Of a DNA stretch of 52,647 nucleotides, positions 14,232-21,728 are shown piece by piece. The DNA is from a virus. Each line of letters starts with the position of its first letter. Position 1 is the stretch's first letter. Both the position numbers and the translations under genes were made by a program. Location of the stretch: positions 1-52,647 of the IMG/VR virus record IMGVR_UViG_3300038461_000026; one strand, written 5' to 3'. The notes below the pieces were generated by a model. The model saw only the letters and a program-made list of their open reading frames with translations. It did not search any database and was not told the origin of the DNA.

Positions 14232-14761
14232 TTAAATTCACATCTTATATCGGCATTGATCCGGGCAAAGGGGGAGCAATAGCATACATATCGGAAGGGC
14301 AAAATGCAAAGACAGTTTCCATGCCTGAAACCGTGGATGAGCTTAACGAATTTTTTAAATACCTGAGAAGTATTTCTGAAAATCCGATCGCCTGTGTGGA
14401 GAAAGTAAGCCTATGGAGAGGCGATGCCAATGCCGGGAAGGCTTTTGGGATTGAAAAATTAACCCGAAACCTGAATGAGATCACAACCCTTCTCCGGGTA
14501 ACTAAAATTCCCTATATCATGGTGCTGCCTATTCAATGGCAAGCTTACCTCAAGCTATCCGGCCACCGGGGAGAAAAGTACGACGATCGGAAGCGGAGAT
14601 TCAAACGGATAGCAACTATGCACTTTCCGGGGATTCCAATTACATTGACAAATTGTGATGCGCTGCTGATAATGGAGTTCCTTGCTTTTAAAATGCAAAG
14701 GGAACCCGACTGGGTTACAAAGAAGATACCAGATTCAATTATAAAAACTTTAGAGTTATGA
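14228..14761 (+). CDS. RuvC-like Holliday junction resolvase
   Basis: RNase H fold residues are visible: GIDPGKGGAIAY gives the first Asp (D11), CVEKVS the Glu (E58) and NCDALLIMEF the last acidic residue (D144). This is the RuvC-type arrangement that cuts four-way junctions. Length (177 aa) is usual for phage RuvC-like resolvases. In this operon it would resolve recombination or replication intermediates before packaging. It overlaps the GIY-YIG gene upstream and the small gene at 14758 downstream. Confidence 0.75.
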   Translation: MIKFTSYIGIDPGKGGAIAYISEGQNAKTVSMPETVDELNEFFKYLRSISENPIACVEKVSLWRGDANAGKAFGIEKLTRNLNEITTLLRVTKIPYIMVLPIQWQAYLKLSGHRGEKYDDRKRRFKRIATMHFPGIPITLTNCDALLIMEFLAFKMQREPDWVTKKIPDSIIKTLEL

Positions 14762-14958
14762 AACCAAATGAACGTCAGATAATCGAAAAGTGGGAAGAAT
14801 TGTATGCTGAAGTTACAAGGCAGTTCAAACCATACGCCACTACTAAGATAAGAAATCTCAACCGGGATATTCAAAGTTTAGAACTACGATTAAAAGTGCA
14901 AGAACACGAATCTGTAATAACAGAAGAAGATTACAGGAAACATGGGAGAGCAACTTAA
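14758..14958 (+). CDS. Small helical protein (66 aa), unknown
   Basis: Overlaps the resolvase stop by ATGA. Almost fully helical and charged, with a heptad-like stretch (IRNLNRDIQSLELRLKVQE). Probably a small coiled-coil protein; no motif identifies its partner. Confidence 0.5.
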   Translation: MKPNERQIIEKWEELYAEVTRQFKPYATTKIRNLNRDIQSLELRLKVQEHESVITEEDYRKHGRAT

Positions 14959-14970
14959 TAATTCAACAAT

Positions 14971-15393
14971 ATGGATGAAGTAATTATTTTCGGAAATATA
15001 CTGCCGGGCGGAAGAATATCGACGGCCGTTTCGCCAGAATACCAGCAATTCTTGAAGGAAAATTCAGGTGAAAAGATCGCTGTAACCCTTACTGTAATTT
15101 CAGACAAAGGGAATATACGGCAGAAAACATACTATGAAAAGGTGGTTCTTCCATGTATAATTGAAGGATTCAGAGAAACGGGAGAAATTACCAACAAGAA
15201 GGACGCTGACGAATGGGCAAAAGCTATTTGTCCGGCGACCAACAAACGCAAAAAAGTCCGGGGTGAATGGGTTGATGACATTGTCCCGGAGAATCAAATG
15301 ACGGAAAAACAATGGAGTGAGTTGATAGTAAACAGCATCAGGATATGTGCCATGGAATTTATGATTATAGTTCCAGAACCGGAAAAAAGATAG
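14971..15393 (+). CDS. Protein of replication region (140 aa), unknown
   Basis: A beta-rich start (VIIFGNILPGGRI) is followed by a conserved-looking YYEKVVLPCIIEGFRETG helix and a basic loop (ATNKRKKVRGEW), and finally a helix WSELIVNSIRICAMEF. The overall form, with a central YYxxVVxPxI helix, reminds me of phage recombination or modification accessory proteins found between resolvase and SSB genes, but I cannot name a family. It is followed by the promoter at 15407. Confidence 0.55.
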   Translation: MDEVIIFGNILPGGRISTAVSPEYQQFLKENSGEKIAVTLTVISDKGNIRQKTYYEKVVLPCIIEGFRETGEITNKKDADEWAKAICPATNKRKKVRGEWVDDIVPENQMTEKQWSELIVNSIRICAMEFMIIVPEPEKR

Positions 15394-15406
15394 TTGAGAA
15401 AGTCGC

Positions 15407-15436
15407 TTGCTGTAACAAAATATGTTCGTACCTTTG
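15407..15436 (+). promoter_or_regulatory. Bacteroidota-type promoter, early class
   Basis: TTG 15407-15409 (in TTGCTGTAA), 19-base spacer, TACCTTTG 15429-15436. It is the third copy of the early-class promoter, 33 bases before the gene at 15469, which has the AACTACTAAG-ATG leader. Confidence 0.75.
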
Positions 15437-15468
15437 AAAAAGTAACAAACCAAAAATAAACTACTAAG

Positions 15469-15669
15469 ATGGCAAAAGCAGAACCACTAAGCATTGACAG
15501 AGTTACAGAGATCGCAAGCCGATACATACTCCCAGCACCTTACGAAAAAAGAAACCCGGCCGACATAATACATTACCTGTATATGATAATGCTGGCCGAC
15601 CAAACTGTAAAGTCTGATCCGACCGATGACGAGTTGGAGCAGTATATTGATATGTATTTTAATCTTTAA
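15469..15669 (+). CDS. Small protein (66 aa), unknown
   Basis: First gene after the promoter at 15407. Helical, with RVTEIASRYILP and a hydrophobic MIMLADQTV helix and an acidic C-terminus (DPTDDELEQYIDMY). No recognised family. Position at the head of the operon suggests a highly expressed early protein. Confidence 0.55.
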   Translation: MAKAEPLSIDRVTEIASRYILPAPYEKRNPADIIHYLYMIMLADQTVKSDPTDDELEQYIDMYFNL

Positions 15670-15681
15670 AAACCAAAAACT

Positions 15682-16275
15682 ATGAATGGATGTTTAGAAT
15701 CACAATTTGAATTACAAAAATTGAAGATCCTTAAGGGAGCTTCCGGAGTAAATGTTGATTTCGCTGTAAGCGGAAATGACAGTGTCCCAACGGTTGTACA
15801 TCATGTCGAGAATCCGACATTTGCGCATCCTGATTTACTGAATGCGGTAAACGCAATTAAAGAATTACTGGTTAAGGCAATAGGGAAAGAATCGATCCAT
15901 ACAGAAAGGGTAATTGCCGGGTTAAAATCTAACTTCAAAAAGGAAACAACCTATTTGGAGCTCGAAAAACTTTTTGAGGATCATTACATTGCAGAACTTC
16001 AAAAAGTAACAGTTACCGGAGTTGCAATTTCCGGGTATGACCAGAACAGGGGTGCTATAATTACCGGGACATACCTTTGCAAGAACGGCTCGAAGATAGC
16101 CTTGAACTCTCCTCGAGTACGGTTTGAGGGGGAACTATTCGGCTGGGAAAAGGTACTTGATGAAGCTTGTCAGGTAATTGCCCATGAAGCCTATGAATAT
16201 ACCTTCAAGGACAAACAAGCTCAACAGACCATTGATTTTGGAACAGACGGAACCGAACCAGAAAAACCAGAATAA
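15682..16275 (+). CDS. Early protein (197 aa), unknown
   Basis: The first half is helical and charged (AIKELLVKAIG). The second half (about 105-180) is beta-rich, with VTGVAISGYDQNRGAIITGTY and SPRVRFEGELFGW segments and a final helix. This alternation hints at a nucleic-acid- or protein-binding scaffold rather than an enzyme. The stop shares a base with the next start (16275), so the two may function together. The C-terminal tail is acidic. Confidence 0.55.
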   Translation: MNGCLESQFELQKLKILKGASGVNVDFAVSGNDSVPTVVHHVENPTFAHPDLLNAVNAIKELLVKAIGKESIHTERVIAGLKSNFKKETTYLELEKLFEDHYIAELQKVTVTGVAISGYDQNRGAIITGTYLCKNGSKIALNSPRVRFEGELFGWEKVLDEACQVIAHEAYEYTFKDKQAQQTIDFGTDGTEPEKPE

Positions 16276-16850
16276 TGGGACGTACAGAAATTAAAACTCA
16301 AATTGAGTATGACCGTTTTATAACAACGGGTTGTGAACCCTTAATTGATTCCGGGTTTGATATTGATATTAATCTTCGTGTGGAAATACAAAAGAAGATG
16401 TTTGGTGGAAATCCCGAACTCCCGGAGGTTCGTAACAAGTTCTTCCGGTGGGTTTGGGATAGGAAAGTTCATGTTTGCGAAGAAACAAAGGCCTTTTTGG
16501 GTCACGACATGAAAGCGGAATTTATGAGTCATATTCTTTCCCGGGGTGCGCATATTGAAATGGCATTCGACCCTCGAAATATTAATATTCTTTCGCCGGA
16601 CGCACACAGAGAATGGGAATCCGGCAAGCGAGAGAAGATGTATATATTCGCCAAAAACAAAGATCTGGTTGCGCTGCTGAAGGCGGATTACGCGGAGCTG
16701 AAAAACTATAACACATTCCCGGAGGAAAAATCAAAGGAAGCGGAGGGGTTCGTTCCGGGAATTGATGAAGAATGGATTTATGAGATTCTCGACAAAACGA
16801 ACGCTTTTGCCAAACAGCTAATTGAGGAACACTTCAAGCGGCATAAATAA
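16275..16850 (+). CDS. HNH-fold nuclease-like protein (191 aa)
   Basis: Residues about 65-120 carry an HNH-type pattern: RKVHVCEETKAFLG, then SHILSRGAHIEMAFDPRNINILSPDAHREWESG (split here), with His in SHI, Asn in RNINI and His in DAH where the HNH residues are expected. The flanks are helical. It differs from the homing enzymes in this genome and is packed with neighbours by overlapping codons, so it is more likely a resident phage nuclease (NinG-like role in recombination) than a selfish gene. Only one clear Cys is seen in the putative knuckle. Confidence 0.5.
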   Translation: MGRTEIKTQIEYDRFITTGCEPLIDSGFDIDINLRVEIQKKMFGGNPELPEVRNKFFRWVWDRKVHVCEETKAFLGHDMKAEFMSHILSRGAHIEMAFDPRNINILSPDAHREWESGKREKMYIFAKNKDLVALLKADYAELKNYNTFPEEKSKEAEGFVPGIDEEWIYEILDKTNAFAKQLIEEHFKRHK

Positions 16851-16857
16851 AAGTAAG

Positions 16858-17301
16858 ATGTTAAACATTCAAGGCAAATTAAAAACAGTACAGAATATGA
16901 AAACGGGAGTTAAAGTTACCGTGTTCTGCAAATGGGATGATATAAGCCAAGATGATACGCTGGACTTACTTCAGGCGGTTGGTTCTAATGGGTATGTAAC
17001 TTTTACACCCAATAAACTAAAAGCAGAAGTTGAGGCCGCACTTCAGCAGAAACTTGCAAGTATTAAGCCAGACCCAGTAACCGGGAGAAGTAAATCACAA
17101 ACGCTTCGGGATCAAATCTTGAAGTTCTGGAATCGGTTTTATAAAGGGAAAAAGGAATTTGCAGAATATTACGATGAATCTATGGACGTTCTAATTGGAA
17201 TGGTCAAAAAGAAAAATTCAAAAGCCGAAGTTGAAGAACTTGACAGGCATTATGGAGAAGCACAACATGATTATGGAGACACACTTAAAAAACTCGGTTA
17301 A
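16858..17301 (+). CDS. Early protein (147 aa), unknown
   Basis: I start at the ATG at 16858, which lies 7 bases after the previous stop and has an A-rich AAGTAAG leader; an earlier in-frame ATG is inside that gene. The N-terminal part is beta-rich (VKVTVFCKWDD), and about residues 60-130 are helical and basic (SQTLRDQILKFWNRFYKGKKEF). Possibly binds DNA. Next to the SSB operon. No family recognised. Confidence 0.55.
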   Translation: MLNIQGKLKTVQNMKTGVKVTVFCKWDDISQDDTLDLLQAVGSNGYVTFTPNKLKAEVEAALQQKLASIKPDPVTGRSKSQTLRDQILKFWNRFYKGKKEFAEYYDESMDVLIGMVKKKNSKAEVEELDRHYGEAQHDYGDTLKKLG

Positions 17302-17514
17302 ATGGGAGACAAAAAGATGAATCCTAATGTGGCCACAGTCTGCCTAATTGGCGCAGGAAACAAATGCTGCAGATACCTCATGGTTGGGGGATATGGCTTC
17401 GAATGTGCAAAAATCACAGCCTTAAAAACCACTCTTGATACAAGGGTAAAACAAGGTCGGATGATTGCACAGGGAGATAATTGCGAAGGCAAAGGAATGA
17501 GTGAACTAAATTAA
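17302..17514 (+). CDS. Small Cys-rich protein (70 aa), unknown
   Basis: Starts in direct contact with the previous stop. It contains five Cys (CLIGAGNKCC, FECAK and NCEG), which could bind a metal. The rest is Gly-rich and without a membrane segment. It precedes SSB by 13 bases. No function assigned. Confidence 0.5.
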   Translation: MGDKKMNPNVATVCLIGAGNKCCRYLMVGGYGFECAKITALKTTLDTRVKQGRMIAQGDNCEGKGMSELN

Positions 17515-17527
17515 AAACTACAAAGAC

Positions 17528-18034
17528 ATGATTAACAAAGTGATTTTAATTGGACGTGCCGGGAAAGACCCGGACTTACACACGACCGAAAGAAAAAAAA
17601 CGGTCGTAAGATTTACGGTCGCTACTTGGGAGAATTATAAAGATGAAAAGGAACCCACAGGCTGGCGTCAAGTTACCGAATGGCATAACGTGGTGGTCTG
17701 GGGAGCTGCCGGGGAGTCTATTAAAAAGCACCTCAAAAAAGGCGAGCTGGTTTATGTTGAAGGAGGGGTAAGAACCCGGAGTTATACAGATAAAGAGGGC
17801 GTGACAAAGTACATTACTGAGATTGTGGGATTTGCAAGGGCACTCTTGGCAAAGAAAGACGCAGCCAGTTCCGGTACCGCAAAGGAATCTCCAAAGGGAG
17901 AACCCGGAAAGGCCTCAAAGCCGGAAGACACAGTGGATATCCATGAAGAAATTCCACCAGATGAATTAAGTGACTTACCATTCATTTTAACTATTCCGAT
18001 CGCACTTGGATTTTTGTTACAGTTTATGATATGA
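17528..18034 (+). CDS. ssb: Single-stranded DNA-binding protein with buried C-terminal tip
   Basis: Residues about 1-110 form a clear SSB OB fold (MINKVILIGRAGKDPDL, VRFTVATWENY, EWHNVVVWG, GELVYVEGGVRTRSY). A disordered linker and an acidic region follow, ending DELSDLPF at about residues 145-152. In other SSBs DxxPF is the last residues and is the docking site for recombination proteins. Here it is followed by 16 hydrophobic residues, ILTIPIALGFLLQFMI, before the stop at 18034, which overlaps the start of an inserted HNH gene. The insertion probably displaced the stop. The tail might block docking or tether SSB to membrane. Confidence 0.85.
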   Translation: MINKVILIGRAGKDPDLHTTERKKTVVRFTVATWENYKDEKEPTGWRQVTEWHNVVVWGAAGESIKKHLKKGELVYVEGGVRTRSYTDKEGVTKYITEIVGFARALLAKKDAASSGTAKESPKGEPGKASKPEDTVDIHEEIPPDELSDLPFILTIPIALGFLLQFMI

Positions 18035-18564
18035 AAAAGTGTTTTATATGCGGAATTGAAAAGGAGATAAGTGAGTTTTATCTTCATCCACACATGAAGG
18101 ATGGGCATTTAGGAAAATGCAAAGACTGTACTAAAAACTATGCTGATAAAAGGGACAAAATATTAAGACAAGATCCGGGTTGGTGTGAAAAGGAACGTAT
18201 TAGATCAAAGGAGAAATACCATAGGCTTAATTATAAAGTACAGCAATTTGCGCTTAATAAATCTAAACCTTACAAGAATGCGGAATATAAAGGGCAGCAT
18301 AAGAAATTAGCGTTGCCGAAAGGTAAAAATATCCACCATTGGAATTATAATATTTTAGATGATTTTTCGGTTTTTGACACGGCTTTCCATAGATTTATTC
18401 ACAGATTTTTAAGACTGGATAGTGAAACACTTTGTTTCAAAACTAAAGATGGAGTGCTTTTAAAAACAAGGGAAATTCATGATAGATATTTACTTGAACT
18501 AAAAAAGGAATATGATGGAAGCAAATACACAAACTACACTATTCGAACTACAGGAGGGCGATAG
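18031..18564 (+). CDS. HNH-type homing endonuclease-like protein (177 aa)
   Basis: The N-terminus (CFICGIEKEISEFY, then CKDC) is the zinc-knuckle opening common in phage HNH nucleases of the endonuclease VII-like type. The middle (NIHHWNYNIL) holds the HH that would start the HNH core, and FHRFIHRFLRLD continues it. The gene starts inside the SSB stop (ATGA) and its 3' end overlaps the next gene by 53 bases, so both neighbours were affected by its arrival. It is free-standing, with no sign of an intron. The C-terminal third is helical and basic. Confidence 0.65.
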   Translation: MKKCFICGIEKEISEFYLHPHMKDGHLGKCKDCTKNYADKRDKILRQDPGWCEKERIRSKEKYHRLNYKVQQFALNKSKPYKNAEYKGQHKKLALPKGKNIHHWNYNILDDFSVFDTAFHRFIHRFLRLDSETLCFKTKDGVLLKTREIHDRYLLELKKEYDGSKYTNYTIRTTGGR

Positions 18565-18733
18565 ATTCTACTTTGTCGGAGACCCAAGAAAGGCAGTTTT
18601 GGAAATCGGGAATGTTATAAAACATTACAGATCAGGCCGGGTACTTCATGTGATCTATAAAGATTTGAAAGAAGGACACAGGGATCGGCCAGTAGTTTTC
18701 CTGAGAAACATTAAAGAAGGGGTAAAAAAATAA
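18512..18733 (+). CDS. Small beta-rich protein (73 aa), unknown
   Basis: Begins MMEANTQTTLFELQEG; the second ATG (18515) is equally possible. Its first 53 bases overlap the HNH gene. The body is beta-rich (DRFYFVGDPRKAVLEIG, GRVLHVIYKDL). This may be an original resident gene whose start now lies in the HNH reading frame. No family recognised. Confidence 0.55.
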   Translation: MMEANTQTTLFELQEGDRFYFVGDPRKAVLEIGNVIKHYRSGRVLHVIYKDLKEGHRDRPVVFLRNIKEGVKK

Positions 18734-18794
18734 GTTTACCTTTGGATGTAAATTTCCCGGAGGAAGCTAATGCGAAACTTATCCGGGGACTTAC

Positions 18795-18819
18795 TTCCGG
18801 GGGAATAGTAAGATACCAG
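18795..18819 (+). repeat. Second copy of the 19-base element, upstream of the ParB-like gene
   Basis: GGGAATAGTAAGATACCAG at 18801-18819, preceded by TTCCGG, repeats 4487-4505 exactly. The 131-base gap 18734-18864 otherwise holds a possible local stem (GGAAG near 18763 with CTTCC near 18794). An in-frame TTG at 18742 would make the element coding, but the ATG at 18865 is the better start for the ParB-like gene. It could be a leader RNA or a protein-binding site. Confidence 0.45.
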
Positions 18820-18864
18820 AACGTTAAGAAAACAGCGCAATCGCAAAAACTAATAAAAACAATT

Positions 18865-19563
18865 ATGGCAAAAGAATTCTCGAAAAATCCAAGGAAGATC
18901 ACAAAAGAGCTTCTGGAGCAACTAAAAGTAAATATCGAAGAACTTGGCGATCTATCAGGTATTACGCACGATCTTAATTCAGATCAGATTATTGCCGGGA
19001 ACCAACGAAGCAAGGCAATAAACTTCAATGATTGTGAAGTAACCTTGATGGAAAAACCTCACGAACCAGACGCACAGGGAACCGTGGCCTTGGGGTATGT
19101 TCTCTGGAATGGGCAGAAACTCCATTACAGGCAAGTTAAATGGACTGTTGAACAATGCGAAAAAGCCAATATAACGGCCAATTCTATTTCCGGTATCTGG
19201 GATGAGGCGATGTTAAAGTCGCCAGAGTGGGCAAGCGTGGCAGGAATTAATGACTGGAATCTTCCTTTTGTTCTTGATACTCCGGTTCTTTTGGGTAATG
19301 ACATTACAGGGATGGCCAAAACATCTAATAAATACCATGACGTTAAGCCGTTGATATTTATTTCCTTTAATTTGGTTCAGCGGCAGATCGACGTCCCGGA
19401 AGTGGAAGCCAAGAAGTTCCTTAATGGACTAATTGAATTAACCCGGTTGGATAAACTTAAAGAGTTTTACGACGGGGTTTATGAGCTTGCTTTTAATAAA
19501 ATGCAAGAAATGAATGCAATTCTGGAAGAACAACCAAAGTCAAAGAAAACTAAAAAATCATAA
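18865..19563 (+). CDS. ParB-like nuclease-domain protein (232 aa)
   Basis: The N-terminal region (about residues 8-50) has the ParB/sulfiredoxin-like pattern: ITKELLEQLKVNIEELG, then THDLNSDQIIAGNQRSKAI, which corresponds to the usual I-x-G-x-x-R-x-x-A motif. In phages these proteins often lie near DNA-modification or packaging genes. The C-terminal region (about 80-215) is helical and Trp-containing with no clear motif, ending in a Lys-rich tail. It is followed by a 63-aa gene and a radical SAM enzyme, so these three may act together. Partitioning is unlikely because there is no ParA. Confidence 0.65.
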   Translation: MAKEFSKNPRKITKELLEQLKVNIEELGDLSGITHDLNSDQIIAGNQRSKAINFNDCEVTLMEKPHEPDAQGTVALGYVLWNGQKLHYRQVKWTVEQCEKANITANSISGIWDEAMLKSPEWASVAGINDWNLPFVLDTPVLLGNDITGMAKTSNKYHDVKPLIFISFNLVQRQIDVPEVEAKKFLNGLIELTRLDKLKEFYDGVYELAFNKMQEMNAILEEQPKSKKTKKS

Positions 19564-19564
19564 T

Positions 19565-19756
19565 ATGGATTCAAGGATTAAAAAAGTAAAGTTCCGGGGT
19601 GGCAGGGTAGATGCCATAATGGATAATGGGAACCAAGTAAAATTATTCGATTATACTCCTAAACTTCCGCCTTTCAAGGAAGGAGATCTCAGAGGGAAAA
19701 CGCTGGCCGAGGCTTTTGAGTTTAAGAAAAACCTTGAAAGAATACCAATTATATGA
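19565..19756 (+). CDS. Small protein (63 aa), unknown
   Basis: Starts one base after the ParB-like stop, with its own stop overlapping the radical SAM start (19753). Beta-rich start (KKVKFRGGRVDAIMDNGNQVK) and a helical end (GKTLAEAFEFKKNLERI). It could be a small partner of either neighbour, as suggested by tight coupling. Confidence 0.55.
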   Translation: MDSRIKKVKFRGGRVDAIMDNGNQVKLFDYTPKLPPFKEGDLRGKTLAEAFEFKKNLERIPII

Positions 19757-21069
19757 AATATTGCCTTTATCCTATGTACCCGAAGGATCGGGCGCAGGAA
19801 AGTATCGGTGTAGGGTATTATACCCTTCAGATGTTGGAATTCTTGATCCGGGCAAATAAACACGAACTGATTGAAGTATCAGCGATCGACAAAAAGACAA
19901 TAATTCTAGTTTCGATCTGCACGCTGGATTCAATACCTGTTCTGAGAACTATCCGCAAAAAGCACCCGGAGAATATTATCATTACCGGAGGCCAGTTTGC
20001 TTTCAATTTCCCGGTATGTTTAATCTATTCGGATTACTGCAATGTTGGGGAAGGGTTTGAGTTTCTCCGGTGCAAAAGCCTTGATGAAGCCAAAAAGTTG
20101 AAGTGTTTCACATGGAAGGGCAAGGGTGAAATAGTCGAGCCGTCATCTTTAATTGATTGGCCAATGGTTCCGGCCTGTCAGACAAAACAGGGAATTTACT
20201 ATTACTGGAAAGGAGTTGGCTGCCGGAATAAATGCGGATTCTGTTTCACTTCTTGGACGAAGAACAGACAGGAAAACGACCAGAGAAGGGTTCAGGGAGT
20301 GGCAAACATGGTAAAATCCAAAGGTTCCGGATTAATCTTAATTTCCAATGAGTATGACGATGACACGGAAGTTAAGGTGAAAGATATGATGCTGAAACAA
20401 TTCCTTAAAATCCCATTGAAGGAAGGGAATCCAAAACTAATCCGGCTGGGAATTGAGTTCCCTACAGAAGAAGCGAGGAAAAAGTACGGCAAGCCGTTCA
20501 CTAATGACGAGTTCTATCAAGCTCTGGATAAGGCAGCCGACGAAATGAAAGACCTGAATCTGTTTTTTATTACCGGATTAACACCTTTGGAGGATATTAA
20601 CAACTTATTAACAGGATATAAACGTTATGGAACAAAACCAAAAATATTCGTTAAGCTCACGAACATTACCTACCAGCAGTACACGCCCATTCATGCCGAA
20701 CGGCTCAATATTCACATTGAACATTACGCATATCCGGATTATAAACACGAACTCAAAAACCTGCTCGACCGTCATGCGGGATGGCGCTTCAATATCCTCT
20801 CCTGTGCACGTCCACATAAAGCCTTGTATGAGACATTCATGAATCACATTACAAACGAGGATGAATATGAAATGGCCAGAAAGGTTCTTTCGGCACATAC
20901 GGCGGATGATGCGCTTTCACTTTTGCTTTCTAGTGGAGTGTTGAAAAACGACTTCTCGGGACTTATTCGCTTCTGGTATCAAAAACACGGCACTCTTGAA
21001 GAATCGTATTTTAAGGCGAATACTGAATCGAAAGCTTTCATGGAGAAATACTCAGGAAAGAGCTTTTAG
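19753..21069 (+). CDS. B12-type radical SAM enzyme
   Basis: C157-x3-C161-x2-C164 in GCRNKCGFCFTSW is the radical SAM cluster motif. Upstream, IILVSICTLDS, IITGGQFAF and NVGEGFEFL resemble the Rossmann-like B12-binding domain that precedes radical SAM in methyltransferases and related enzymes. The normal B12-ligating DxHxxG motif is not obvious, so cobalamin binding is uncertain. The rest is a barrel with FITGLTPLED. Substrate unknown: modified DNA base, tRNA or peptide are all possible. The adjacent ParB-like gene suggests a DNA-related role, as inference. Confidence 0.7.
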   Translation: MKYCLYPMYPKDRAQESIGVGYYTLQMLEFLIRANKHELIEVSAIDKKTIILVSICTLDSIPVLRTIRKKHPENIIITGGQFAFNFPVCLIYSDYCNVGEGFEFLRCKSLDEAKKLKCFTWKGKGEIVEPSSLIDWPMVPACQTKQGIYYYWKGVGCRNKCGFCFTSWTKNRQENDQRRVQGVANMVKSKGSGLILISNEYDDDTEVKVKDMMLKQFLKIPLKEGNPKLIRLGIEFPTEEARKKYGKPFTNDEFYQALDKAADEMKDLNLFFITGLTPLEDINNLLTGYKRYGTKPKIFVKLTNITYQQYTPIHAERLNIHIEHYAYPDYKHELKNLLDRHAGWRFNILSCARPHKALYETFMNHITNEDEYEMARKVLSAHTADDALSLLLSSGVLKNDFSGLIRFWYQKHGTLEESYFKANTESKAFMEKYSGKSF

Positions 21070-21077
21070 CATTTAAG

Positions 21078-21473
21078 ATGTGGTATCTTTACAATAAAAT
21101 GAAAGAAATAGAATTAAGTATAGTATTTAAAGCGTTGGTTGATGACGAAGATTATGACATGGAGCCTGTAGTTACACAGAAAAACGATCTGGCTGTATTT
21201 TTGGCCGATCGGAAATTCACTTTTGATCCCTTGTTGGACTTTGTCGTATCTTTTGAACTCAACCAAGGGAGAAACGGAGAGGGTTCAGGATTTATTGAAT
21301 GGTACATTCCTGAAAATGTTAAAATGAACTACAATGTTGATTTTATGAAAATCTTCTTTCATACCATAGAAGTCCGGGCAGACTGGGAAGAGGACTTCAT
21401 TGCGGGTCCTCGGCTGTTTGGCCAGTACATTAAAGGATACTTTAGAATACCAGAAAAAATCATGAATCCATAA
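21078..21473 (+). CDS. Protein (131 aa), unknown
   Basis: A beta-rich protein with a Phe/Asp-rich middle (FDPLLDFVVSFELNQG, GFIEWYIPENVKMNYN) and an aromatic end. It lies 8 bases after the radical SAM gene and one base before the next gene. A second in-frame ATG (MKEIELSIVF, at residue 8) could be the true start. Function unknown. Confidence 0.55.
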   Translation: MWYLYNKMKEIELSIVFKALVDDEDYDMEPVVTQKNDLAVFLADRKFTFDPLLDFVVSFELNQGRNGEGSGFIEWYIPENVKMNYNVDFMKIFFHTIEVRADWEEDFIAGPRLFGQYIKGYFRIPEKIMNP

Positions 21474-21474
21474 A

Positions 21475-21720
21475 ATGAAAGGCAGTAAGTTCAAGGCAGG
21501 AATGTCGCTTCGTGCAATTGTCCCGTTTTCGAGTGAAATAATGAAAGTTCATATCGAATATGTTTTGCCTTCGATTTACATTGACAGGAAACTTATAGTT
21601 TACAGAGTATTCGGAAAGCACAAAAGATGGTGGCATGAATTTCTATGCACGGAAGAAGAAATGCAATGGTATATTGATAAAATAACCGTCATAAAACAAA
21701 GGTCAAAACCTAACGTATAA
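21475..21720 (+). CDS. Small basic protein (81 aa), unknown
   Basis: Basic and beta-rich, with an MKVHIEYVLPSIYIDRKLIV segment and a KHKRWWHEF turn. It looks like a small OB- or SH3-like barrel, but that is a guess from residue pattern. It is coupled to its upstream neighbour. Confidence 0.5.
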   Translation: MKGSKFKAGMSLRAIVPFSSEIMKVHIEYVLPSIYIDRKLIVYRVFGKHKRWWHEFLCTEEEMQWYIDKITVIKQRSKPNV

Positions 21721-21728
21721 CGCCTTGG

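Noticed and set aside
18714-18744. Promoter at TACCTTTG 18737
   Set aside because: No TTG/TTTG box occurs 19-21 bases upstream, and the base pattern overlaps the end of the preceding gene.
18742-18864. Upstream TTG start for the ParB-like gene
   Set aside because: The added residues cover the 19-base repeated element and do not look like part of the domain. The ATG at 18865 opens the recognised pattern.
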